Below, piece by piece: positions 26,578 through 34,143 of a stretch of DNA of 64,000 nucleotides. The translations under genes were made by a program, and so were the position numbers. A model generated the notes under the pieces. That model made no database searches. It saw only the letters and a program-made list of their open reading frames with translations, and had not been told where the DNA came from. The stretch is from Macrococcoides bohemicum (lineage in GTDB: Bacteria > Bacillota > Bacilli > Staphylococcales > Staphylococcaceae). Numbering within the stretch: the first letter of the stretch is position 1; each line of letters starts with the position of its first letter. The stretch lies in assembly GCF_003259675.1 (NCBI RefSeq), contig NZ_PZJG01000002.1, forward strand, positions 186,001 through 250,000, given 5' to 3'.

Positions 26578-26601
26578 AAAAAGAGAGACTTTCGTCTCTC
26601 T
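26577..26601 (-). terminator. Terminator between a tiny ORF and the C39-like peptidase gene
   Basis: AGAGAGAC (26582-26589), loop TTTC, GTCTCTCT (26594-26601). On the minus strand the stem is followed by five T, so it ends transcripts coming from 26700 and could act as an attenuator before the peptidase gene. Confidence 0.8.
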
Positions 26602-26617
26602 AATAATGTATTAATGA

Positions 26618-26696
26618 CTATTTCAATTTTTGTACTTTTGCAATAATTCCTTTAATAAATAAAGCAGAATCATGTAGTAATTTTAATTCTTTTTCA
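26618..26696 (-). other. Possible tiny amphipathic peptide gene with a one-base frameshift after its start
   Basis: On the minus strand GGAGGG (26710-26705) lies 8 bases before ATG 26696. In the ATG frame translation stops after four codons. In the next frame, from 26689 to the stop at 26620-26618, 23 codons read ELKLLHDSALFIKGIIAKVQ then KLK, a Lys-rich amphipathic helix. One extra A in the A5 run after ATG would give a 26-residue peptide beginning MKKELK. A strong terminator follows 17 bases after the stop. Ribosome site, ORF and terminator make a compact gene-sized unit. It is either decayed, affected by a sequencing error, or chance. Length and composition recall phenol-soluble modulins, without clear homology. 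Confidence 0.35.
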
Positions 26697-26791
26697 TTTC
26701 ATTGCCCTCCATCGCGTTATTATCATGAAACATATATAGTGCTATAATAAGCTTAAATCTTTAATCAGAATAAAAGATAAGGAGGTTAGCA

Positions 26792-27463
26792 ATGCAACAA
26801 CTTATTACTAGCGATACATTTTTATCGCCGATTCTCATTTCATTAAAAGTCGCTACAGTTGCAACATTCCTTAGTCTTATCATCGGTATAACGCTCCATC
26901 ATTTTATAGGCACTAGATCATTTCCCGGTAAATCTATTTTAGAATCCCTTATCATGCTGCCTATGGTTTTACCCCCTACAGTCGTCGGGTTTATACTACT
27001 AATGCTATTCGGGAAGAAAAGCATCATTGGAAAGTTAATTGAACAACTCTTCAATCAACCAATAATATTCACAATCTATGCTGCTATTCTTGCATCAACA
27101 CTTGTCGCCCTACCACTCATGTATCAGTCCCTTAAAATAGGTATCGAACAAGTACCTCAAGCAATCATCAATGCTGCAGTTGTAGACGGGGCAAGAAAAA
27201 GACAAATCTATTCAAATATTATATTACCACTTGCTAAACCGGCCTTACTCACAGGCATTTTATTATCCTTTGCACGAGCGATCGGTGAATTTGGTGCCAC
27301 ACTTATATTTGCAGGTAATATTCCAGGCATCACCGAAACAATGCCAACAGCAATCTATGTTGCTATAGATAATAATGATATGCTACTCGCGTGGGGATGG
27401 GTTGCAATTATGATCCTACTTTCTTTCCTGTTGATGATGACCACACAGTTACTTAGAAGATAA
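26792..27463 (+). CDS. modB: Molybdate ABC transporter permease
   Basis: A 223-residue inner-membrane permease with five to six hydrophobic segments. The EAA motif that docks the ATPase is ALIxAAxVDGARKRQIYSNIILPLAKPAL in type (here from about residue 130), and RAIGEFGATLIFAGN is the ModB signature. AAGGAGG precedes the ATG. A terminator follows and no modC ATPase gene is present; modA lies 36 kb away at 63221-63997, so the usual modABC operon is split. Confidence 0.92.
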   Translation: MQQLITSDTFLSPILISLKVATVATFLSLIIGITLHHFIGTRSFPGKSILESLIMLPMVLPPTVVGFILLMLFGKKSIIGKLIEQLFNQPIIFTIYAAILASTLVALPLMYQSLKIGIEQVPQAIINAAVVDGARKRQIYSNIILPLAKPALLTGILLSFARAIGEFGATLIFAGNIPGITETMPTAIYVAIDNNDMLLAWGWVAIMILLSFLLMMTTQLLRR

Positions 27464-27517
27464 TTTTTCTCTTAAGAAATATTGACAGTACTTTAATATA
27501 TAAATCATAATATTTCA

Positions 27518-27557
27518 AAAAAATGAAAGAGACAAAATTTTGTCTCTTTCATTTTTT
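27518..27557. terminator. Bidirectional terminator between modB and ddh
   Basis: A 40-base perfect palindrome centred between 27537 and 27538, with arm AAAAAATGAAAGAGACAAAA. A and T runs at the two ends allow use from both strands. Confidence 0.9.
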
Positions 27558-27564
27558 AATTATA

Positions 27565-28557
27565 TTAATTAACTCTATTTTCACAGCTACCGGTTTCTAC
27601 AGCTTCTTTCGCTGAATTTAAACCACCTTCAACTAAATTCATAACTGCTGTTTCAGTATAGAATGCAATATGTTGAGATACTTGTACATCTTCACGTGCG
27701 ATTAATTCTAACAATACTTTATCTTCAATTTCTTTATCTCTGAAATCTTTTGGGAAGTATGGTGCTTCATTTTCATACGTATCTAATGCAGCAGCTGCTA
27801 CTTTGCCTGAATTTAATGCATCAAGTAACGCTTTAGTATCGACAATACCACCACGTGCAGTATTAACGAAATAGACTCCGTCTTTCATTTTAGCGAATAA
27901 ATCTGCGTTGAACATATACGTATTATCTTTTGTAAGCGGCATATGAATAGAAATTAAATCAGCCTGACGCACCGCTTCTTCCAAAGTATCTGTGTACGTT
28001 AAAAATGCTTTAGCATCTTCATTTGGATACAAATCATAACCAATCACTTTCGCGCCGAATCCGTTAAGAATTCGTCCTGTAATACTACCAATTCGGCCGG
28101 TACCGATAATTGCAACTGTCATTGAACGCATTTCTTTACTAATAATCGTTTTATTCCATGTAAAGTCATGCGCTCTTACTTTACGCTGAATCTTTTCAGT
28201 ATTTCTGATAATATTCATCGCTGCGGTTACTGCATATTCAGCAATTGCATTTGGTGAATAACTTGGTACATTCGAAATGATTAATCCATGTTGTGAAGCT
28301 AAATCTAAATCAAACATATCGTAACCTGCTGAACGTTGTGCAATTTGTTTAATACCTTTATTTGCCACTATTTCATACAATGTATCATCAAATTGCGCTG
28401 TCTGACTCGTTGTTACAGCATCGTATCCATCTAATAAATCTACCGTTTCCATTGTTAATGGACCTTCATTAAAAGTTACTTCAACATTTTCTTTTTGCGC
28501 TCACGCTAAGGCTGCTTCTTTTTCGTCTTCTCTAGTACCAAACATTAATATTTTCAT
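27565..28557 (-). pseudogene. ddh: D-lactate dehydrogenase (2-hydroxyacid dehydrogenase) with an in-frame stop at codon 19
   Basis: The frame begins at ATG 28557 (AAGGAG 11 bases upstream) and reads MKILMFGTREDEKEAALA, then TGA at 28503-28501, then AQKENVEV and on through a full NAD-dependent 2-hydroxyacid dehydrogenase. Staphylococcal D-lactate dehydrogenases have Trp (TGG) at about this site, so a single G-to-A change explains the stop. The rest is intact: SNVPSYSP, the NAD loop GTGRIG, HMPLTKDN, the catalytic Arg in NTARGGIVD, and the His in VSQHIAFY. Internal restart at ATG 28452 would lose 35 residues including the first strand of the catalytic domain. Same strand and 15 bases after the EIIC remnant. 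Confidence 0.85.
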
Positions 28558-28572
28558 GCATCAGTCCACTCC

Positions 28573-28977
28573 TTATTCTCCAGATTGGAATTTGAACACT
28601 TCAGGACTATATATTTTAAATTTAAGACATAAAGTATTCATGATTAATCCTGTAATAACAGGAATTACAATATAAGCTAATGCAAGTATACCTAAATTTA
28701 ATCCTATATTTCCATCCATAAACTTCAATGCATTAATCGGACCAACTAATCCAGAGTAACCAAATCCTGCTGAGGCCGGAGTGCCCTGAATATTGAAAAT
28801 GGCACCAGCCAATCCACTCATTGCAGCTGTAACTGCAATCGGTAAAATGATGATTGGATATTTAATTAAGTTTGGCATCATCATTTTCATCGCACCCATT
28901 AATATTGCTAATGTAATACCATTTAAAACTTTAAATAAAAACGATCTAAGTGTGAGTTTTTGCTGAACTTCTGTCAT
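28573..28977 (-). pseudogene. PTS_EIIC_2-type membrane protein with a large internal deletion
   Basis: A 134-residue open frame with a good ribosome site (GGGAGG). The first 25 residues (LTLRSFLFKVLNGITLAI) look like the N-terminus of PTS EIIC type 2 membrane proteins, and residues from about 26 onward (GAMKMMMPNLIKYPIIILP, GTPASAGFGYSGLVGP, VFKF) like the final 110. Full-length members are about 340 residues, so roughly 200 residues are missing in frame. The junction falls where NGITLAI meets ILMGAM, a short similarity that could have guided recombination. Transport function is very unlikely. Confidence 0.7.
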
Positions 28978-29063
28978 GATAATGACCTCCCCATTCTTTC
29001 ATTTTAAATTTATTTTTTCATAATCAATATTTTTAATATCTCCTACGTCATTAATACATCATC

Positions 29064-29081
29064 TTGTGAATAAATTTACAA
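29064..29081. promoter_or_regulatory. Rex-like operator upstream of the EIIC-ddh locus
   Basis: TTGTGAATAAATTTACAA differs at one base from TTGTGAA-N4-TTCACAA. It is 87 bases upstream of the EIIC remnant start on the minus strand. Fermentative lactate dehydrogenase genes are classical Rex targets, which fits the ddh gene behind it. The remaining 28978-29238 bases hold deoD promoter-like elements (TTGAAA 29176-29181, 17 bases, TAGACT) and no gene. Confidence 0.6.
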
Positions 29082-29238
29082 ACATTTTTTATTATCGTTC
29101 TATTTATAAAATCTATAGTAAAAAATTAGTTTTTATACCATAATTAATTTATCGCTGATATTATCACGCTGCGACTTGAAATAAATTGTATTACTCTGTA
29201 GACTGAAATTAATACTATATATAAAGGAGACTTACATT

Positions 29239-29955
29239 ATGTCTAAATCAACACCACATATTAAACCGGAAAACAATCCAATCGCAGAAACTATTCTTTT
29301 ACCAGGAGATCCATTACGTGCAAAGTTTATCGCTGAAACGTATTTAGAAGATGTCGTTCAATTTAATGAAGTACGTAACATGTTTGGTTATACAGGAACG
29401 TATAAAGGGAAAAAGATTTCAGTTATGGGAACAGGAATGGGTATCCCATCAATCGGTATCTATTCATATGAATTAATTCATACTTTCGGTGTTAAAAACT
29501 TAATTCGCGTAGGTTCATGTGGCGCAATGCAGGAAGGTATTAATGTATACGATGTAATCATTGCTCAAGGTGCATCAACTGATTCAAATTATGTAGCACA
29601 ATATGGTTTACCAGGACACTTTGCGCCAATCGCTGATTACAGTTTATTAGCGCGTGCGAAACAATTAGCTGATGAAAAAGGCGTTCCAAACCACGTTGGT
29701 AACGTATTATCATCAGATATTTTCTACAATGCTAACAAAGAAGCTACTGATAAATGGCGTTCAATGGGTATTTTAGCTGTTGAAATGGAATCTGCTGGTC
29801 TTTATATGAATGCAGCGTACGCTGGCGGAGATGTGAAGGCATTAGGAATATTTACAGTAAGTGATCACTTATTAACACATGAAGAAACTACACCTGAAGA
29901 ACGTCAAACTTCATTCACAAAAATGATGGAAATTGCTTTAGAAATCGTTGAATAA
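29239..29955 (+). CDS. deoD: Purine-nucleoside phosphorylase, DeoD type
   Basis: A 238-residue hexameric phosphorylase that splits purine (deoxy)nucleosides to base and (deoxy)ribose 1-phosphate. Family blocks: MSKSTPHIKP near the N-terminus, LLPGDPLRAKFIAE with the phosphate-binding Gly-Asp, RVGSCGAMQ, EMESAGLY binding the ribose, and the catalytic Asp in TVSDHLLTHE. AAAGGAG precedes the ATG by 10 bases. It stands alone, divergent from the EIIC-ddh locus. Confidence 0.96.
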   Translation: MSKSTPHIKPENNPIAETILLPGDPLRAKFIAETYLEDVVQFNEVRNMFGYTGTYKGKKISVMGTGMGIPSIGIYSYELIHTFGVKNLIRVGSCGAMQEGINVYDVIIAQGASTDSNYVAQYGLPGHFAPIADYSLLARAKQLADEKGVPNHVGNVLSSDIFYNANKEATDKWRSMGILAVEMESAGLYMNAAYAGGDVKALGIFTVSDHLLTHEETTPEERQTSFTKMMEIALEIVE

Positions 29956-29993
29956 TCTTTAAAATATTCTTAAATACATCTTAATTTATACTA

Positions 29994-30026
29994 AAAGCAC
30001 CTTGATACTTAAGTATCAAGTCTTTT
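29994..30026. terminator. Terminator after deoD, possibly bidirectional
   Basis: The 20-base perfect palindrome CTTGATACTTAAGTATCAAG (30001-30020) is flanked by AAAAG and TCTTTT, so it can end both deoD and the convergent small gene. Confidence 0.75.
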
Positions 30027-30037
30027 AAACTATCTTT

Positions 30038-30391
30038 TTAAACCTTATTTTGTCTTTCTTTTACTTTTTCAATTTGATGGTTTACAAAATCTACAAACTC
30101 CTCTGCATCACCTTTTGTAATATTCGTCATCGGGATGCCACCCATATGGAAATCTAACAACACGCCATCGTCTGTCAAAGATGCATCATTCATTTCATTA
30201 TATCCTACAACACGCTCATAAACTTTCTCACCCATATCGACATTCATAAATAATCTTTCATTTGTAGTAATATACGCCCCACTAAATTCAGATGTCTCCC
30301 CGACTTGAAAATGCACAGTCCCATAAATCTCTGGCCCTAATTGTTCAGTTGGGAATAATTCAGATGCTGTAATTTGTCTAAACTTATTCAT
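30038..30391 (-). CDS. Small soluble protein of unknown function
   Basis: A 117-residue acidic protein without signal peptide or membrane segments. Predicted strands dominate residues 20-95 (YGTVHFQVG, SGAYITTNERLFMNVDM, GVLLDFHMGG) and a charged helix ends the chain (EEFVDFVNHQIEKVKERQ). The strand-then-helix order is compatible with a bacterial PH-like domain, but this is a guess. AAGGAG lies before the ATG. It is monocistronic between deoD and the DedA gene. Confidence 0.7.
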   Translation of the reverse strand: MNKFRQITASELFPTEQLGPEIYGTVHFQVGETSEFSGAYITTNERLFMNVDMGEKVYERVVGYNEMNDASLTDDGVLLDFHMGGIPMTNITKGDAEEFVDFVNHQIEKVKERQNKV

Positions 30392-30569
30392 TATGTCACT
30401 CCTTAAAAGTCCTTAGTATTCTTTTAACTATACCCTTTAAATCCTATAATAATCGTAATGTGATATTTTATTTAATCTCATAAGCAAAATTCTTATTCTT
30501 TCATTTGTTTTGAATATATCAAGGCATATACGGTAAAATAGTATTTACTAAAACTATTGGAGTGACGAT

Positions 30570-31178
30570 ATGCAGGAATGGATTATGAAAGTTATGGAAC
30601 AATTCGGATACTTTGGTGTATTTTTTTTAATATTACTTGAAAATGTTTTTCCTCCAATCCCATCAGAAGTAATTCTAACATTTGGCGGGTTTATGGTTGA
30701 CCAGTCGCCAAAACTCACGTTCATAGGAATGCTTATTGCTTCAACGCTTGGAGCAGTAATCGGGGCTATTATTCTTTATTACGCCGGACATATACTCGGT
30801 CTTAGAAGAATTGAAAAAATCGTAGATAAATACGGCTTTATATTGCGACTTGATATTCATGATTTACACAGTGCTAATAAATGGTTTCACAAATATGGCT
30901 ATACCGCAGTATTTCTATGTCGATTTGTTCCATTGATTCGCAGTTTAATTTCCATCCCGGCTGGTTTGAGTCAAATGTCTATCATTCCATTCATTTTATA
31001 TACGACAGTCGGGACACTCATCTGGAATGCAGTCTTAATTTATCTTGGTATGGTGTTAGGTCAGAATTGGGAAGTTGTACTCCACTATTTCAATCTTTAT
31101 TCTAATGTACTTTATATTTTAATGGCTGTTATCATTATCGGAGGAATTATCTGGCTCTATCGCAGAAAGAAAAATTAA
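30570..31178 (+). CDS. DedA-family membrane protein
   Basis: A 202-residue protein with four to five hydrophobic segments. The DedA/SNARE-associated signatures are present: ENVFPPIPSEVILTFGG near residue 25 and FLCRFVPLIRSLISIPAG with the conserved Arg and Pro, followed by GTLIWNA. DedA proteins are linked to polyprenyl-phosphate and phospholipid scrambling and to envelope homeostasis. GGAG precedes the ATG by 7 bases. It ends about 150 bases before the Mn2+ riboswitch. Confidence 0.88.
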   Translation: MQEWIMKVMEQFGYFGVFFLILLENVFPPIPSEVILTFGGFMVDQSPKLTFIGMLIASTLGAVIGAIILYYAGHILGLRRIEKIVDKYGFILRLDIHDLHSANKWFHKYGYTAVFLCRFVPLIRSLISIPAGLSQMSIIPFILYTTVGTLIWNAVLIYLGMVLGQNWEVVLHYFNLYSNVLYILMAVIIIGGIIWLYRRKKN

Positions 31179-31335
31179 ATGCTGACAAACTTAATATTTA
31201 TATCATCCTCATCATCCATTTTTATTCATATAAAATAAAATTATAGCTATATACACATTTTTGTGTTAAGATGATTTCAATGATATTTATTCATAATTTG
31301 AATAAATCAACAAATGAATATCCTAAGACTTATGT

Positions 31336-31440
31336 CGAAGGGGAGTAGCTCAAGGGGAGACCCTAAGCGTAACGTCGTCATTACGAAGTTTTGGAACTTC
31401 CGGCGTTATGGAACAATTACTGTTCAGTGAGACCTTTGCC
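31336..31440 (+). ncRNA. yybP-ykoY manganese riboswitch
   Basis: The 5' conserved strand GAAGGGGAGTAGCTC (31338-31352), the internal hairpin with AACGTCGTCATTACG, and the 3' GTGAGACCTTTGCC (31427-31440) match the yybP-ykoY family, which binds Mn2+. The 3' AGACCTTTG closes the aptamer against AAGGGG but is also the left arm of a terminator, so ligand binding should release the terminator and turn on the TerC-family gene downstream. Confidence 0.85.
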
Positions 31441-31466
31441 AATATATTTGGCATGGGTCTTTTTAT
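31431..31466 (+). terminator. Riboswitch-controlled terminator before the TerC-family gene
   Basis: GACC-TT-TGCCAA pairs with TTGGCA-TG-GGTC and a T5 run follows. The left arm (31431-31442) overlaps the 3' strand of the aptamer, giving mutually exclusive structures. Confidence 0.85.
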
Positions 31467-31493
31467 ATTCATTAAAATTAAGGAGGAATTATA

Positions 31494-32276
31494 GTGGATC
31501 CAAGTATTTTAATGTCATATGCATGGGTAATAATCGTATTAGTTTTATTAGAAGGGTTACTTGCAGCAGATAATGCCATCGTCATGGCTGTAATGGCAAA
31601 ACATTTGCCGGAAGAACAAAGAAAGAAAGCACTATTTTACGGTTTAGTAGGTGCATTTGCATTTAGATTAATCGCGTTATTCTTTATAACAGTACTTGCA
31701 AAGTATTGGTGGATACAAGCAGCAGGAGCAGCTTACTTACTCTTCATGTCAGCAAAAAGTTTATATGCGTACTTTAAGAAGAAAAATCATGTTGATGATC
31801 CTAATGTACCAAATATCGCTGAAGAAGAAGCGGCTAAAGGTAGCAGTTTCTGGATGACAGTTCTAAAAATCGAATTTGCAGATATCGCCTTCGCAATCGA
31901 CTCAATGCTTGCTGCAATTGCAATAGCAATTACTTTACCACACGTCGGACCTGACTTTATGGGCCTTAATGCCGGACAGTTTACTGTAATGTTTATCGGA
32001 GGAATGTTAGGCGTAGTCTTGATGCGATTTGCTGCTACTTACTTCATCAAGCTACTCGAAAAGTATCCTGGTCTGGAAGCTGCAGCATTCGCAATCGTCG
32101 GATGGATTGGTGTGAAACTTGTTGTTCTTGTACTTGCACATGATTCAATACATGTTTTACCGCATGAATTCCCACATTCACCGATGTGGCAACTCATCTT
32201 CTGGGCAGTATTATTAAGTATTTTAGCAATTGGATTTATAACGAGTAAACGCGGAAATAAAAAATCAATAAACTAA
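31494..32276 (+). CDS. TerC-family membrane protein, probable Mn2+ exporter or metal-loading factor
   Basis: A 260-residue protein of about seven hydrophobic segments, with metal-binding Asp/Glu residues in the TerC repeats: LEGLLAADNAIVMAVM in segment 2 and KIEFADIAFAIDSMLAA in the second half. Start GTG 31494 has AAGGAGG 9 bases upstream. In Bacillus, TerC proteins YkoY and YceF under yybP-ykoY control protect against Mn2+ and help metallate secreted enzymes; the same role is likely here. Regulated by the riboswitch just upstream. Confidence 0.9.
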   Translation: MDPSILMSYAWVIIVLVLLEGLLAADNAIVMAVMAKHLPEEQRKKALFYGLVGAFAFRLIALFFITVLAKYWWIQAAGAAYLLFMSAKSLYAYFKKKNHVDDPNVPNIAEEEAAKGSSFWMTVLKIEFADIAFAIDSMLAAIAIAITLPHVGPDFMGLNAGQFTVMFIGGMLGVVLMRFAATYFIKLLEKYPGLEAAAFAIVGWIGVKLVVLVLAHDSIHVLPHEFPHSPMWQLIFWAVLLSILAIGFITSKRGNKKSIN

Positions 32277-32303
32277 GACTAGGGAATTCCCTAGTCTTTT
32301 TAT
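32275..32303 (+). terminator. Terminator of the TerC-family gene
   Basis: AAGACTAGGGAA and TTCCCTAGTCTT form a perfect 24-base palindrome (32275-32298) followed by TTTATT. Confidence 0.85.
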
Positions 32304-32354
32304 TATATTTTCTATAATACAATAGTGGTAAATATACTGAACGGAGATGATTGT

Positions 32355-32780
32355 ATGTCAGTCGGACCATCATTAAGACAACTACATGCACATAAACAAA
32401 TTCACGATACAGGGTTAGGCCTTGCTGTGAATATGACAGATGAATTGATCAGAACATACCAAAACGGTACGGAAGAAGAAGTGATTCAGGAAGTGATCGC
32501 GCTTGTCGATTTCTGGGATTCACGCGTCATAAGTCACGCGGATGCTGAGGAAGAAGCAGATGGTTTCTATACAGAAGCGGAAAATAATAACCCTGAACTA
32601 CATGATAAAGTTCAACAACTCACACGTGATCATGATATTATGCGCCAAGTCGTCGCTAAGATTAAAACACAGATGGAAAACGAAGGTTTCTCCACTCAAA
32701 TTATCGATTATTTTAGAAGTTTGATTATCGTTAATGAAATTCATTCACGTGACGAAGAAGCGTTTTTACTAAAAGATTAA
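32355..32780 (+). CDS. Hemerythrin-like helical protein
   Basis: A 141-residue all-helical protein with His/Glu residues spaced as in HHE-type hemerythrins: LHAHKQIHDTG near residue 10, SHADAEEEADGFY near 60, RDHDIMRQ near 95 and NEIHSRDEEAF near 133. The pattern is less regular than in the protein at 12117-12623, so di-iron binding is plausible rather than certain. Start ATG 32355 is preferred because ACGGAG lies 9 bases before it. Monocistronic, framed by two terminators, next to the Mn2+-controlled TerC gene. Confidence 0.65.
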   Translation: MSVGPSLRQLHAHKQIHDTGLGLAVNMTDELIRTYQNGTEEEVIQEVIALVDFWDSRVISHADAEEEADGFYTEAENNNPELHDKVQQLTRDHDIMRQVVAKIKTQMENEGFSTQIIDYFRSLIIVNEIHSRDEEAFLLKD

Positions 32781-32788
32781 TCTCTGAC

Positions 32789-32836
32789 AAACAAGCAAGA
32801 GCGGAACTAAATTGTTCCACTCTTGCTTGTTTTATA
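32789..32836. terminator. Bidirectional terminator
   Basis: AAACAAGCAAGAGCGGAAC (32789-32807) pairs with GTTCCACTCTTGCTTGTTT (32814-32832), one mismatch, between two convergent genes. Confidence 0.85.
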
Positions 32837-32846
32837 TAATAAACGC

Positions 32847-33290
32847 TTATAACAATGTATTTACATGCTCACCTAAGAATGTGATATATATTTTGTCATC
32901 TTCAATTCTGATGTAGCCCGCTTCAATATAATCATTTATTAATTCATCTAAATCATCTGGTGATAATTTAGCTTCACTATGTGCACATATATTGCGCAGT
33001 TGATAGAGTGTAATTGCATCTCCTTCATGAAATTTAATCGTATGGACAATATATTTAAATAATTTTACTTCTTCAACTGCTTGCGCGTACTCTTCTTCGA
33101 GTTCTTCTTCTGCAATTTCTCTTAAAATTTCTTCAGAAGACATACGTTCCTGTTGTATTGCTGGTTCAAGCAGCACTTCTACAGAATCCGTATGATTTTG
33201 TTCAATCTCTACTTTGTCATACACCGTCTCATGTTGTATGAGTTCTGTACGTTCATCAATTAATAAAGATAACTTTTCTTCTTCATTCAT
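32847..33290 (-). CDS. Acidic protein of unknown function with a possible winged-helix C-terminus
   Basis: A 147-residue, strongly acidic protein. Residues 1-60 look low in structure; a Glu-rich helix follows (EEILREIAEEELEEEY). The last 70 residues (LYQLRNICAHSEAKL, DDLDELINDYIEAGYIRI, DDKIYITFLGE) have the helix-helix-strand pattern of a winged helix. I choose ATG 33290, with GGGGTG 7 bases upstream, over the ATG at 33305. I do not recognise the family; it is monocistronic and divergent from the TPP riboswitch. Confidence 0.65.
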   Translation of the reverse strand: MNEEEKLSLLIDERTELIQHETVYDKVEIEQNHTDSVEVLLEPAIQQERMSSEEILREIAEEELEEEYAQAVEEVKLFKYIVHTIKFHEGDAITLYQLRNICAHSEAKLSPDDLDELINDYIEAGYIRIEDDKIYITFLGEHVNTLL

Positions 33291-33390
33291 CCTTTTACAC
33301 CCCATTTTATTGTTAATTTATTTTATCATGAATTTGAGTTGATTGAAATTCACTCTAACTAGTGGTAGGCTTAATACAGAATTAAATATT

Positions 33391-33477
33391 TGCTAGGGGT
33401 GCCCACAACGGGCTGAGAGGAAATTATTTCCGACTCTTTGAACCTGACTTGGTTAGAACCAACGTAGGGAAGCGTGA
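33391..33477 (+). ncRNA. TPP riboswitch (THI box)
   Basis: The thi-box landmarks appear in order: GGGGTGCC, GGGCTGAGAGG (CTGAGA at 33413-33418), GAACCTGA (33440-33447), GGTTAGAACCAACGTAGGGAAGC (33451-33473, in parts). It binds thiamine pyrophosphate and heads tenI-thiO-thiS-thiG-thiF. Confidence 0.95.
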
Positions 33478-33508
33478 TTGAATTTTAGTGATTTATTTAT
33501 ACTAATTC

Positions 33509-33548
33509 CAACACCCACTAGCTTTTTTTAGTTAGTGGGTGTTTTTTT
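33509..33548 (+). terminator. TPP-riboswitch-controlled terminator
   Basis: AACACCCACTA (33510-33520) pairs with TAGTGGGTGTT (33533-33543) followed by T7. It lies between the aptamer and tenI, so thiamine pyrophosphate should cause premature termination. Confidence 0.88.
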
Positions 33549-33561
33549 CGAGGTGAAAAGT

Positions 33562-34143
33562 GTGTTTATCATGATTACATCCCCAAAACCTTCAATCACC
33601 GTTCTCAATCAAATCATCCAGGTTCATGATGAAATAGATGGCGTTATTTTAAGGTTTGATGCAGCAGAGAAAGATATTATTCATTTCATAAACCAGCTGA
33701 TAACAAGAATTCCTAAAGATAAAATTATCGTGCATAACAATCCAAATATTTTATTTGCATGTCATTTAACGAGAATTCACTTTAAAGAAAGTAATTCTGA
33801 AATAGATACCTTTAGAAATAATCATCCGGAAATACAAGTCAGTCAAAGCGTTCATTCTTTGGCATCAGCCAAACACGCTGAATCGCTCGATCTATCATTT
33901 GTTTTATTTGGTCATGTCTTCCCTACACCGTCCAAACCTGATTTACCACCCAGAGCAGCAGCTCAAATTGATGCAGTCACTCATATTGATATCCCTGTAG
34001 TTGCATTAGGCGGCATCAGCATCGACACAATAAGACAGTTAAACACTAATTTTTCAGGCTTTGCCGGTATCAGGTTATTTATAAACAAGCAAGATTTTCT
34101 TGCAGTAAAAAAGGAGTGGTTACTACGTACGACATCGTTGTAA
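33562..34143 (+). CDS. tenI: Thiazole tautomerase (TenI/ThiE family)
   Basis: A 193-residue TIM-barrel protein of the ThiE/TenI family. TenI aromatises the thiazole product of ThiG. The C-terminal phosphate-binding strands VVALGGIS and FAGIRLF, and the central FVLFGHVFPTPSKP, fit TenI better than thiamine-phosphate synthase, as does its place beside thiO-thiSG. GTG 33562 is chosen because GAGG lies 8 bases upstream. It overlaps the thiO frame by 28 bases. Confidence 0.82.
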   Translation: MFIMITSPKPSITVLNQIIQVHDEIDGVILRFDAAEKDIIHFINQLITRIPKDKIIVHNNPNILFACHLTRIHFKESNSEIDTFRNNHPEIQVSQSVHSLASAKHAESLDLSFVLFGHVFPTPSKPDLPPRAAAQIDAVTHIDIPVVALGGISIDTIRQLNTNFSGFAGIRLFINKQDFLAVKKEWLLRTTSL

